DNA from: Bacteroidota bacterium
GTDB lineage: Bacteria; Bacteroidota; Bacteroidia; Flavobacteriales; Weeksellaceae
Reading direction: 5' to 3'
DNA: 64,000 nt
NCBI GenBank assembly: GCA_023461035.1
Contig: JAEWOD010000005.1
Span: 1 to 64,000, forward strand
How positions within the stretch are numbered: position 1 is the first letter of the stretch; each line of letters starts with the position of its first letter. The notes beneath the pieces are model-generated. The model did no database searches. It was not told the origin of the DNA and saw only the letters and a program-made list of their open reading frames with translations. Below, in pieces: positions 35,063 to 43,243 of this stretch. Position numbers and translations under genes: made by a program.

Positions 35063-36289
35063 ATGGAAAAAATTAAAGTTGTCAATCCCGTTGTGGATTT
35101 GGATGGAGATGAAATGACACGCATCATTTGGCAGTTTATCAAAGATAAATTGATATTACCCTATTTGGACATCGACATCAAATATTATGATTTGGGAATG
35201 GAAAATAGGGATGCAACCAATGATCAAGTGACCATAGATGCAGCTGAAGCTATCAAAAAGTACCATGTCGGAATCAAATGTGCAACGATTACACCGGACG
35301 AGGAGCGTGTAAAAGAATTTGGTTTAAAGAAAATGTGGAAATCTCCCAACGGAACGATTCGAAATATAGTAGGCGGAACAGTTTTCCGTGAGCCAATTAT
35401 CATGAAAAACGTTCCAAGATATGTTCAGGGCTGGACGCAGCCGATTGTCATCGGCCGTCACGCATTTGGAGACCAATACAAAGCAACTGATACGGTAATC
35501 AAAGGAAAAGGAAAATTCATCATGACTTTTCAGCCGGAAGACGGAGGAGAAGCGCAGTCTTGGGAAGTCTATGATTTCAAAGGAGATGGAGTTGCTATGG
35601 CAATGTACAATACCGATGAATCTATCTACGGTTTTGCTCATTCTTCATTTCAAATGGCTTTGACAAAAAAATGGCCTTTGTATCTTTCAACCAAGAATAC
35701 AATTTTGAAAGCTTATGACGGACGTTTTAAAGATATCTTTCAGGAAGTATATGAACAAAATTACAAAGCTAAATTCGAAGAATTAGGAATTACTTATGAA
35801 CATCGTTTGATTGACGATATGGTAGCTTCTGCCATGAAATGGAACGGCGGCTTTGTTTGGGCATGTAAAAATTATGACGGAGATGTTCAGTCCGATACAG
35901 TGGCACAAGGTTTTGGTTCCCTGGGATTGATGACTTCTGTTTTGGTTACACCAGACGGACAAACCGTAGAAGCGGAAGCTGCACACGGAACTGTAACCCG
36001 TCACTATCGTCAGCATCAACAAGGAAAAGAAACTTCTACCAATCCGATTGCTTCTATTTTTGCCTGGACCAGAGGTTTGGCGCACAGAGGAAAGTTAGAT
36101 GATAATCAAGCTTTGATCAATTTCGCAGAAACTTTGGAGCAAGTTTGTATTGAAACGGTGGAAAGCGGGAAAATGACAAAGGATTTGGCGATGTTGGTTC
36201 ATGGCGATGCGATGACACAAAAAGATTATTTAAATACACAGGAATTTTTGAATGCTTTGGACGAAGGTTTGAAAGCTAAATTAGCCTGA
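35063..36289 (+). CDS. icd: NADP-dependent isocitrate dehydrogenase, eukaryotic IDH1-like
   Basis: TCA-cycle enzyme making 2-oxoglutarate from isocitrate. The 408-residue length and sequence ([68 protein letters not shown]) belong to the homodimeric type II IDH group shared with animals and yeast, not to the E. coli type. SPNGTIRN is the substrate-binding segment. It is single, with its own terminator. Confidence 0.96.
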   Translation: MEKIKVVNPVVDLDGDEMTRIIWQFIKDKLILPYLDIDIKYYDLGMENRDATNDQVTIDAAEAIKKYHVGIKCATITPDEERVKEFGLKKMWKSPNGTIRNIVGGTVFREPIIMKNVPRYVQGWTQPIVIGRHAFGDQYKATDTVIKGKGKFIMTFQPEDGGEAQSWEVYDFKGDGVAMAMYNTDESIYGFAHSSFQMALTKKWPLYLSTKNTILKAYDGRFKDIFQEVYEQNYKAKFEELGITYEHRLIDDMVASAMKWNGGFVWACKNYDGDVQSDTVAQGFGSLGLMTSVLVTPDGQTVEAEAAHGTVTRHYRQHQQGKETSTNPIASIFAWTRGLAHRGKLDDNQALINFAETLEQVCIETVESGKMTKDLAMLVHGDAMTQKDYLNTQEFLNALDEGLKAKLA

Positions 36290-36310
36290 TTTAAATTTAG
36301 AGCATAAAGA

Positions 36311-36345
36311 AAAGGGGCTTCTCATCTGAGAACCCCCTTTCTTTA
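36311..36345 (+). terminator. intrinsic terminator of icd
   Basis: AAAGGGG, C, TTCTCA, loop TC, TGAGAA, C, CCCCTTT forms a 13-bp stem with one C-C mismatch, then CTTTATT. It lies 22 bases after icd. Confidence 0.85.
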
Positions 36346-36368
36346 TTAAAAGTGGTATCTAAAATAAC

Positions 36369-37229
36369 TTATTGTGTTATTGTAATTGAATCATCAAAGG
36401 CTTTAACATCTTTTACTTCAAATTCTTGTGTTGTTGGGTTTTGTTCCCCTAACAAAATATATGGATAATAAGTTCCTGCAGGAGGATTGGTTTCTGAAGC
36501 CCAAGATGTAACATAAGTTTGACCTGATTTTACATCGCCGGCAGCTAATCCCGGAATATCTACTGAAGAATAAACTGTACCTATAAATTCTGGATTATTT
36601 AGGTCAAATGGTTTCGGTGCCAAATACACCATCAATCTCAATGAATTAGAGGTTGCGGTTCCTTTATTATTCAAAGTTCCACCTGTAAGGGTGATTGCTT
36701 TGTTTTCTAAATTCATGTCAAATTTCCAAGCTCCGTCAAAACCTACTGTTCTTTGAAAACCTGAATTGTTCACTTTTGAAGTTGCAGAATAGGTGGTCGT
36801 ATCTTTCACCACGATTTCTTTTCCTTCCGCCAAGGCAATTTCTGCTTCCGTTTTCTCAGCGGCTACTTTTTTTTCTTCTACAGCGGTTGCAGCATTTTCT
36901 TTAGCGACTTCCACCTCATTTAAAGGTGCGGTGTCAGAAACATTTTTTGTTTTATCTTTTTTGACTTTTTTTCCCTTTTCTTTTACAGCTTCAGATGAAA
37001 CCTCACTTCCTTTTGCTGAAGTAACTTTTGTAGGATCTGATTTTACTTGAATTTCTTTTCCTTGCTCAATGGCTTCAATTGCTTCTGATTTTTCAGATGC
37101 AACTTCCTTTTCCTCTACTGCTGTGGCAGCGTTTTCCTTTTTTACTTCTGTTGGAGACAAAGGTTTTTCTTGACTAAATCCAGTATAAGAAAATCCAAAC
37201 ATCACCAACAATAAAAATACTCGTTTCAT
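36369..37229 (-). CDS. secreted two-repeat protein with a recurring beta-rich domain
   Basis: A 286-residue unrecognised protein. Signal peptide 1-19. Two charged helical repeats, residues 30-63 and 110-142, share the pattern KENAATAVEEKxVAxEKxEA, then GKEIxVK, separated by a Lys/Ser-rich linker. The C-terminal domain (about 161-286) has a Trp start (DGAWKFDMNLENKAIT), TGGTLNNKGTATSNSLRL, LMVYLAPKPFDL and the NPPAGTYYPYILL strand; this domain occurs twice more in the protein encoded at 38448-39374. The fold is probably an Ig-like or CARDB-like beta sandwich. Secreted or periplasmic. Confidence 0.75.
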   Translation of the reverse strand: MKRVFLLLVMFGFSYTGFSQEKPLSPTEVKKENAATAVEEKEVASEKSEAIEAIEQGKEIQVKSDPTKVTSAKGSEVSSEAVKEKGKKVKKDKTKNVSDTAPLNEVEVAKENAATAVEEKKVAAEKTEAEIALAEGKEIVVKDTTTYSATSKVNNSGFQRTVGFDGAWKFDMNLENKAITLTGGTLNNKGTATSNSLRLMVYLAPKPFDLNNPEFIGTVYSSVDIPGLAAGDVKSGQTYVTSWASETNPPAGTYYPYILLGEQNPTTQEFEVKDVKAFDDSITITQ

Positions 37230-37364
37230 AATTTATATTTTTTTTTATTTTTCAACTTTGCAGTAAAAAACAAAACCTATTCCATTAGTTCTTAACGATA
37301 TGTTAAAATTTATAAATCTCTTGCTGGAACGGTTTTTGAAAGGGTATAATTAATCCAAATTTCT

Positions 37365-38456
37365 ATGAATTTTATAAAATCTTTTCATTTTCGATTGGCT
37401 GTTTTTATATTTTTAAGCGTTCTTTTAGTTGGAAAGATTTTAAGTTTTACTTCGTTTGCAGATCATTATTATCCTTCAATTTATGCCCAAATCTCAAAAG
37501 GGCTTTATTCCATAAGCCGACATTTTCCATTTTCGATAGGAGATATTTTTTATGTATTACTTGGAGTTTTTATTCTAACGGGTTTAATTCAAATTATTCA
37601 ATCTATCAGAAAAAAGGACAATCATTCATTGCATAAAAAAATTCTTCATACGCTCTATTTTATGACCGGATTTTATGGTGTATTTCAATTAATATGGGGA
37701 TTTAATTATGACAAAACATCGATTGTGAAAAATTATGATACAGAAAATATCAAAATAGTAGAACTAAAGAATCTGGCTGAAATCTATTTTATGCGTTCTG
37801 TATTTTTACGCGAACTGGTTCCGGAAGATGAAAACGGAATCTTTAAATGCAGTTTGAAGAAAGAAGAATTTTCATACGAATTGGATCAATCTCAGGCCAA
37901 GGTAAGGGAAAAATATCCGGAAATTCAATTAATGCATACCACTTCACCCAATCTCAAATCTTCTTTGTTTAGCACCGGATTTAGTTATTTGGGAGTTTCA
38001 GGTTATTTTGTGCCTTTTACTGCGGAATCACAATATAATATCAATCAGCCCGACACTAAACTTATTTTTACCAAAATGCACGAAACGGCTCATCAATGGG
38101 GATTTGCTGCGGAAAATGAGGCCAATTTCGTAGGGTATTTATTGGGGAAAGAAAGTGAAAATTTAGAGCTAAATTATGTAAGTAATTACAAAGCAATGCG
38201 CAGTATTTTAAATCGGATTTTATTGGTGGATCCGGTTTATGTCCAAGTGATGCTGTTTCGTTATTCAGACGGAATGAAACGGGACAGAAATTATGAAAAG
38301 GAGATGGCTGAGAAGTACAGTGGAAAAGGGGATGAGGCATTTTCATTAATGAACGAAGCCTTCCTGAAATTGAATAATCAGGAAGGCTTGGAATCTTATG
38401 GTCGTTTTGTTGAACTTTTGGTAGGGTTCAACAGAAAATATTCAAAATCAGAATGA
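37365..38456 (+). CDS. DUF3810 membrane protein with HExxH motif
   Basis: A 363-residue protein with three N-terminal membrane helices (about 10-30, 58-78, 100-118) and a soluble domain that holds HETAHQWGFAAENEANF near residue 238. HExxH plus a downstream Glu is the metal site of a gluzincin-like protease, and DUF3810 is regarded as such. Substrate unknown; cleavage within or at the membrane is plausible. The 3' end overlaps the convergent secreted-protein gene by 9 bases. It sits between two genes that share a novel domain. Confidence 0.88.
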   Translation: MNFIKSFHFRLAVFIFLSVLLVGKILSFTSFADHYYPSIYAQISKGLYSISRHFPFSIGDIFYVLLGVFILTGLIQIIQSIRKKDNHSLHKKILHTLYFMTGFYGVFQLIWGFNYDKTSIVKNYDTENIKIVELKNLAEIYFMRSVFLRELVPEDENGIFKCSLKKEEFSYELDQSQAKVREKYPEIQLMHTTSPNLKSSLFSTGFSYLGVSGYFVPFTAESQYNINQPDTKLIFTKMHETAHQWGFAAENEANFVGYLLGKESENLELNYVSNYKAMRSILNRILLVDPVYVQVMLFRYSDGMKRDRNYEKEMAEKYSGKGDEAFSLMNEAFLKLNNQEGLESYGRFVELLVGFNRKYSKSE

Positions 38457-39374
38457 AATAGTATCTAAAAATGCTCTTTTGGTTCTTACCACCGGATTAC
38501 CTTTCTCGTCTTTAACTGACAAAGTCAAAAGAATATGGTAAGTCCCGTTTTCAGGAATACGAGTAAGATTGGTCGTAACGGTTGTATCAACGAACTTTTT
38601 ATATTTTTCAATTTTTTCCAATTCGGCAGAAGCGATATGAACCGCATCAAAGTTTGAATCGATTTTCGATTGATTCTCTTTTGTCAAAAACACATCCAAA
38701 ACCAAATTGTTCAAATCCTGATTTGTTTTATTGGAAATATCGCCACCGATAACTTTTACCAAAAAGTTTTTAAAATCAACTTCAACTTCCCAGTCTTTCT
38801 CTAAAGTTACTGAATTGTCTTCTTTTATATCCATTTTTACTACCGGATATAAATCAGGTTTTTTAGCAACAGCATCATCTGCTTTAACCGGAACATTGTA
38901 AATAGCCAAATTCCCGTCTTTTACTTCTATGAAGTTTTTTACTTTCTGAAAGCTCAAAACCTTTCCGTTTTTGTCGGTCAAAACCAAAATAGGTTCATAT
39001 ATACCGGCCGGAGGAATTTCTTTTACTTCACTTTTGATGTTTACACCCACCAAACTCGAATTTTTTGCAATTGACTTAAAAGGAACAGATGTAAGCGCAT
39101 ATCCATTTATAACACCAGCTGTTTGTTCTGTGTCTTTTGGGGATAAATATAAATCTACGTTTAGGCTTTTAACTGTTGAGTTGGATCCGTTTTTAATGCT
39201 TCCATTGTAAACGACCACCTCATTATTATTAATGTAAGCGCCCCAATGTTTAGAAAGCATCATTTTGCTTTCATTCATTTCGTTTGTGGAATAATTGACA
39301 GATTTAAGTTCTTGGGCGAATAGAAAATTCGCTAACATAGAAACAAATGCAACTGCTAATAATTGTTTTTTCAT
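38448..39374 (-). CDS. secreted protein with two copies of the recurring beta-rich domain
   Basis: A 308-residue protein with signal peptide 1-20 (ending NFLFAQ). Domain A (about 43-150): HWGAYINNNEVVVYNGSIKN, SLNVDLYLSPK, EIPPAGIYEPILVLTD, FQKVKNFIEV. Domain B (about 194-308): DWEVEVDFKNFLVKVIGGDI, NLVLDVFLTKE, RIPENGTYHILLTLSV, RTKRAFLDTI. Both align with the C-terminal domain of the protein at 36369-37229 at Trp, G-x-(I/L)-x-N, and the Pro-x-(A/N)-G-x-Y strand. Not a named family that I recognise. Upstream, ATTATTAGGT is directly repeated (39398-39407 and 39412-39421). Confidence 0.75.
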   Translation of the reverse strand: MKKQLLAVAFVSMLANFLFAQELKSVNYSTNEMNESKMMLSKHWGAYINNNEVVVYNGSIKNGSNSTVKSLNVDLYLSPKDTEQTAGVINGYALTSVPFKSIAKNSSLVGVNIKSEVKEIPPAGIYEPILVLTDKNGKVLSFQKVKNFIEVKDGNLAIYNVPVKADDAVAKKPDLYPVVKMDIKEDNSVTLEKDWEVEVDFKNFLVKVIGGDISNKTNQDLNNLVLDVFLTKENQSKIDSNFDAVHIASAELEKIEKYKKFVDTTVTTNLTRIPENGTYHILLTLSVKDEKGNPVVRTKRAFLDTISF

Positions 39375-39397
39375 AATCTTTCAGGTTGGTTTCAGTT

Positions 39398-39421
39398 ATT
39401 ATTAGGTAAATATTATTAGGT
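39398..39421. repeat. 10-bp direct repeat before a secreted-protein gene
   Basis: ATTATTAGGT at 39398-39407 and 39412-39421, one and a half helical turns apart (14-base period), in the rocD to secreted-protein gap. Could be a binding site. Low complexity, so possibly chance. Confidence 0.35.
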
Positions 39422-39434
39422 GTAAAAATATTCA

Positions 39435-40670
39435 TTATTTTTTAAACTTCATAAAAGTTCTTTTTAAAACTTGTAGGGCATCTTCCAAATCGGACTGGGA
39501 AATGACCAAAGGCGGTGCAAACCGGATGATGTTTCCATGTGTAGGTTTCGCAAGTAAGCCATTGTTCATCAATTCGACACATAAATCCCAAGCAGTAGAG
39601 CTTTCCGGCGAGTCGTTAATTAAGACTGCATTTAGTAATCCTTTTCCTCTGACAGATTTTAAAAAAGGGAATTCAGGAATCATTTTTTCTATTTCAGATC
39701 GGAATATTTGTCCCAAATCTTCTGCTTTTTCTGCTAAATTTTCGTCGATTACAACCTGAAGCGCTTCTGTCGCTACAGCACAAGCCAAAGGATTTCCGCC
39801 ATAGGTCGAGCCATGCTGTCCGGGTTTGATGACGTTCATCACTTCATCATTTGCCAAAACGGCCGAAACAGGATAAGCCCCGCCCGAAACAGCTTTTCCT
39901 AAAATCAACATATCGGGTTTCAGGTTTTCATGATCCACTGCCAGCATTTTTCCCGTCCGGGCGATTCCCGTTTGAATTTCATCGGCAATAAAAAGAACAT
40001 TATTTTCTTTACAAATTTTAAAACAAGCTGTCAAATAACCGTCATCAGGCACATGAACACCGGCTTCACCCTGAATGGGCTCAACCAAAAATCCACAAAT
40101 CGTTTCTTTGTCTTTTTCAATTGCAGCGCGTAAAGATTCTGCATCATTATATTCGACAGAAATAAATCCGGTTGTATAGGGATTGAAATTTTTGCGGGCA
40201 TCCTCGTCATTTGAAAAGGAAATAATAGTTGTAGTTCTACCATGGAAATTACCCTTACAAACCACAATCTTTGCTTCACCGGTGGGAATTCCTTTTTTTT
40301 CATAACCCCATTTACGGGCAATTTTGATGGCAGTTTCCACAGCTTCTGCTCCGGTGTTCATCGGTAGAACCTTATCAAAACCGAATAATTCGGTAAGAAA
40401 TTTTTCATATTTTCCCAATTCGGAATTATAAAAAGCACGCGAAGTCAATGTCAGTTTTTTGGCCTGCTCAATAAGGGTATTAATGATTCTCGGATGGCTG
40501 TGTCCTTGATTGACAGCCGAATAAGCCGATAGGAAATCAAAATATTTTTTTCCTTCTACATCCCAAACAAATGCGCCTTCTCCGCGGTCTAAAACCACCG
40601 GAAGCGGATGATAATTATGTGCGCCAAACTGGTCTTCTAATGAAATTAAATCTTTGGATGAAAAATTCAC
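39435..40670 (-). CDS. rocD: ornithine aminotransferase RocD
   Basis: PLP enzyme that moves the delta-amino group of ornithine to 2-oxoglutarate, giving glutamate semialdehyde. It has SLEDQFGAHNYHPLPVVLDRGEGAFVWDVEGK, LPMNTGAEAVETAIKIARKWGY and the Schiff-base Lys in LGKAVSGGAYPVS. No ATG exists at the 5' end. The TTG at 40688 lies within a -7 promoter box (TACATTTG on the minus strand, 40693-40686), so I place the start at the GTG at 40670. That start is reasoned, not certain. It follows murI by about 48 bases but probably has its own promoter. Confidence 0.94.
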   Translation of the reverse strand: MNFSSKDLISLEDQFGAHNYHPLPVVLDRGEGAFVWDVEGKKYFDFLSAYSAVNQGHSHPRIINTLIEQAKKLTLTSRAFYNSELGKYEKFLTELFGFDKVLPMNTGAEAVETAIKIARKWGYEKKGIPTGEAKIVVCKGNFHGRTTTIISFSNDEDARKNFNPYTTGFISVEYNDAESLRAAIEKDKETICGFLVEPIQGEAGVHVPDDGYLTACFKICKENNVLFIADEIQTGIARTGKMLAVDHENLKPDMLILGKAVSGGAYPVSAVLANDEVMNVIKPGQHGSTYGGNPLACAVATEALQVVIDENLAEKAEDLGQIFRSEIEKMIPEFPFLKSVRGKGLLNAVLINDSPESSTAWDLCVELMNNGLLAKPTHGNIIRFAPPLVISQSDLEDALQVLKRTFMKFKK

Positions 40671-40685
40671 GTTCTTATTTTTTGC

Positions 40686-40693
40686 CAAATGTA
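40686..40693 (-). promoter_or_regulatory. -7 box of the probable rocD promoter
   Basis: The minus strand reads TACATTTG, an exact TAnnTTTG. No good -33 at the expected spacing. It coincides with the upstream in-frame TTG of rocD. Confidence 0.4.
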
Positions 40694-40718
40694 AGGATTT
40701 CAGTTTGATTGCCTTTGG

Positions 40719-41513
40719 CTATAGTTGTTTTTGTTCCAATTTGATGGATTTTCCAAAAATCTGTTTGGCCAGTTTTACAAAATTCTCTGTGTAATCAGAC
40801 AGATAAAATTGGTAAGTCGGATTTTGGGTATTTCCCATCAAATCTTTTTTTTCCATTTCATGAATCAGTTCGTTTACCACAATCAGAGGTGAATCCACGA
40901 CTTTTACACGACCCTGGAAGACCGTATTTACTTCTTTCTCGATTAGAGGATAATGGGTGCAACCTAAAATGATCGTATCGATGTCTTCGAATTTTTTATA
41001 TGAAAGATAGGATTCTATCGCATTTTTGGAAACTGTAGTATTACGAAAACCTTCTTCAATGATGGGAACCAACAGCGGAGTGGCCAATTCAATGACCTTA
41101 ATGTGTCGATTGTATTTACGAATATAGTGTTGGTAAGCATGCGAATTAACAGTGGCTTTTGTGGCAATAACACCGATTTTTTGATGAAGTTCATAGGCTA
41201 CTTTTTTAGCAACCGGATTGATTACATCTATTACAAGTGTTTCACCTGCAGCTTCTCTGATTTCTTCAATAGAATTTGATGTGGCTGAATTACAGGCGAC
41301 TACTATGGCTTTACAATTTTGTTTAGTCAGGAATTTGGTGATTTTTTTTGTGAATTTGGTGATGGTTTCCTTCGACTTATCTCCATAAGGCAAATGTTTG
41401 GTATCCCCAAAATAAATGATGTTTTCATGCGGTAACAATCGCTTGATTTCTCGCGCAACTGTCAGCCCGCCCACGCCTGAATCAAAAACCCCAATCGGCC
41501 TGTTGTCATTCAT
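40719..41513 (-). CDS. murI: glutamate racemase
   Basis: Makes D-glutamate for peptidoglycan. The start NRPIGVFDSGVGGLTVAREI, the first catalytic Cys in VVACNSATSNS and the second Cys in LGCTHYPLI are diagnostic. The 264-residue length is normal. Upstream lies a gene-free stretch with 7-bp repeats. Confidence 0.97.
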   Translation of the reverse strand: MNDNRPIGVFDSGVGGLTVAREIKRLLPHENIIYFGDTKHLPYGDKSKETITKFTKKITKFLTKQNCKAIVVACNSATSNSIEEIREAAGETLVIDVINPVAKKVAYELHQKIGVIATKATVNSHAYQHYIRKYNRHIKVIELATPLLVPIIEEGFRNTTVSKNAIESYLSYKKFEDIDTIILGCTHYPLIEKEVNTVFQGRVKVVDSPLIVVNELIHEMEKKDLMGNTQNPTYQFYLSDYTENFVKLAKQIFGKSIKLEQKQL

Positions 41514-41562
41514 TTCACAAATGTATTTAAAAAGTATTATTGTACAATATGGAAAGGAAAAG

Positions 41563-41639
41563 TAATAAGTGATTAGTAAATATTGAATGGTAAATAGTAA
41601 ATAGTGATTAGTGAATAGTAAATAGTGATTAGTGATTAG
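41563..41639 (+). repeat. 7-bp tandem repeat array (TRATTAG family)
   Basis: Eleven contiguous 7-base units: TAATAAG, TGATTAG, TAAATAT, TGAATGG, TAAATAG, TAAATAG, TGATTAG, TGAATAG, TAAATAG, TGATTAG, TGATTAG. The 244-base gap between murI and the hydrolase holds nothing else I can identify. The array is related to the one at 30573-30607. Confidence 0.8.
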
Positions 41640-41757
41640 TGAAAATTCTTTATTGGATTAATTGAAAATGATCATTCTCCCAAATGTAAAGTTCAAAAAG
41701 GAAGTTTTGAAATTGTTCCTATTCGGCACTATCCCACCAATTGTGTAAGCTAAAAAG

Positions 41758-42594
41758 TTATGGACTTGGATTTTTAATCTGAACAAAAATACCGGAATCG
41801 CCCAAAATCTCATTTAATTTTTCAATAAAATCAGGATTTTCATTAATTCCATTATGTCCTTGCCCAGGTAGTGTGAAATAATAATCCTCTTTTTTCAGAT
41901 AATTCTGGAGTTTTACAGCATCCTCATAATAAATCGTTTTGTCATTGTCACCATGAAAAATGTAAACCGGACATTTGGTATTGACAATATTTTTTTGATT
42001 GTCAAATTTATATTTTAAAAGAAATGAAGGAACAAAAGGCATCCGGGTTTTTGCCATTTCCGTCAAATTATAATAAGGTGCTTGCAAAATGAGCATTTTG
42101 GGAGAATTTTCTGCTGCCAGATGGGATGCAGCACCGGTTCCGATGGAATATCCGATGACGACAATTTGACTTTCATAGAACTTCTTCTTTAAAAAATCAT
42201 ATCCCAACTGAACATCTTCGTACAATTCTTTTTCATTTTTAATTTTTCCTTCACTTTTTCCAAATCCACGATAATCTAAAATGAAAACATCATATCCTAA
42301 ATCCAAATAAATATCCGAAATATCACCCCAACCACTTAAATCACCGGAATTCCCATGCAAATAATAAACAACACCTTTTGGTTTTGTGGTTTTAAAGTAA
42401 AGACAATTCAACTGTATTTTATCAGAAGTTTCCAGATTGATTTCTTGAAAATCACGATCAAATTGAAATGCATAATCCGCTTCTAATTTGGTTGGAAGAA
42501 ATATAAACTTTTCCTGATTGAAATAAATAAGAACCAGACCGGCTATGTAGATTCCGAGTAAAAAAAGTGCTATTTTCAGAATTCGTTTAATCAA
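41758..42594 (-). CDS. membrane-anchored alpha/beta-hydrolase (ABHD-like serine hydrolase)
   Basis: A 278-residue protein with an N-terminal helix (RILKIALFLLGIYIAGLVLIYF). Oxyanion segment YYLHGNSGDLSGW, the YRGFGKSEG motif, nucleophile Ser in VIGYSIGTGAA, Asp in HGDNDKTI and His in GQGHNGI give a complete catalytic triad. The start is TTG at 42594; no ATG precedes the membrane helix. It lies 18 bases after the methyltransferase gene in one unit with DUF5686. Confidence 0.85.
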   Translation of the reverse strand: MIKRILKIALFLLGIYIAGLVLIYFNQEKFIFLPTKLEADYAFQFDRDFQEINLETSDKIQLNCLYFKTTKPKGVVYYLHGNSGDLSGWGDISDIYLDLGYDVFILDYRGFGKSEGKIKNEKELYEDVQLGYDFLKKKFYESQIVVIGYSIGTGAASHLAAENSPKMLILQAPYYNLTEMAKTRMPFVPSFLLKYKFDNQKNIVNTKCPVYIFHGDNDKTIYYEDAVKLQNYLKKEDYYFTLPGQGHNGINENPDFIEKLNEILGDSGIFVQIKNPSP

Positions 42595-42612
42595 TTTGGA
42601 AGTAATTATCCT

Positions 42613-43233
42613 TTAAATTTTCCTGAAATTACAAAAAATAAAATTCTGAATGGTTTCAAAAGGTGTTTTGTGGTCAATTGTAAAACAATTGACTTTTTGG
42701 AATTTGGCATCAAATATTTCAGTCATTAATTCTTCCGAATATTGTTTGATTTCAATTCCACTGCATTTGGTTGGGCCGTTTTCCGAAAAGGTTCCGATCA
42801 GAAGATTTCCTTCCGGATTAATTGATTTCTCTGCGATTTCAAGATATTTGGAAATATCCTTTTGATCCGTCAAAAAATGAAAAGCAGCGCGGTCATGCCA
42901 GACATCGTATTTTTCTGTCGAAACAAATAGAGTGATGTCTGAAACGATCCATTTAACTTTATCGGCATTGTTCCCCAATCGTTTTTTGGCACGATCTATC
43001 GCTTTCTCCGAAATGTCCAAAACCGTAATATTTGTATAACCTTCTTCCAATAAATAATCAACCAGAAAACTATCGCCTCCGCCAATGTCGATGATTGCGG
43101 CATCTTTGTCCAAATTCAGGTTTCGGATGAATTCCAATGCAGTTTCGGGCGTGGGTTGGTACCAACTCACCGTATCAAGTGGTTTGGTTTTGTAAATGTT
43201 TTCCCAATGTTTTTTGCGGTTGAAATCACTCAT
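42613..43233 (-). CDS. class I SAM-dependent methyltransferase
   Basis: A 206-residue enzyme with SAM-binding motif AAIIDIGGGDSFLVDYLLEEG, the acidic NITVLDIS and the VWHDRAAFHFLT region typical of small thiol/selenium-type and tellurite-like methyltransferases (TPMT-like context WYQPTPETALEFI). The actual substrate is unknown. ATG 43233 is preferred over an upstream TTG. It is 10 bases after DUF5686 and just before the hydrolase. Confidence 0.85.
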   Translation of the reverse strand: MSDFNRKKHWENIYKTKPLDTVSWYQPTPETALEFIRNLNLDKDAAIIDIGGGDSFLVDYLLEEGYTNITVLDISEKAIDRAKKRLGNNADKVKWIVSDITLFVSTEKYDVWHDRAAFHFLTDQKDISKYLEIAEKSINPEGNLLIGTFSENGPTKCSGIEIKQYSEELMTEIFDAKFQKVNCFTIDHKTPFETIQNFIFCNFRKI

Positions 43234-43243
43234 TTTCAATTAT

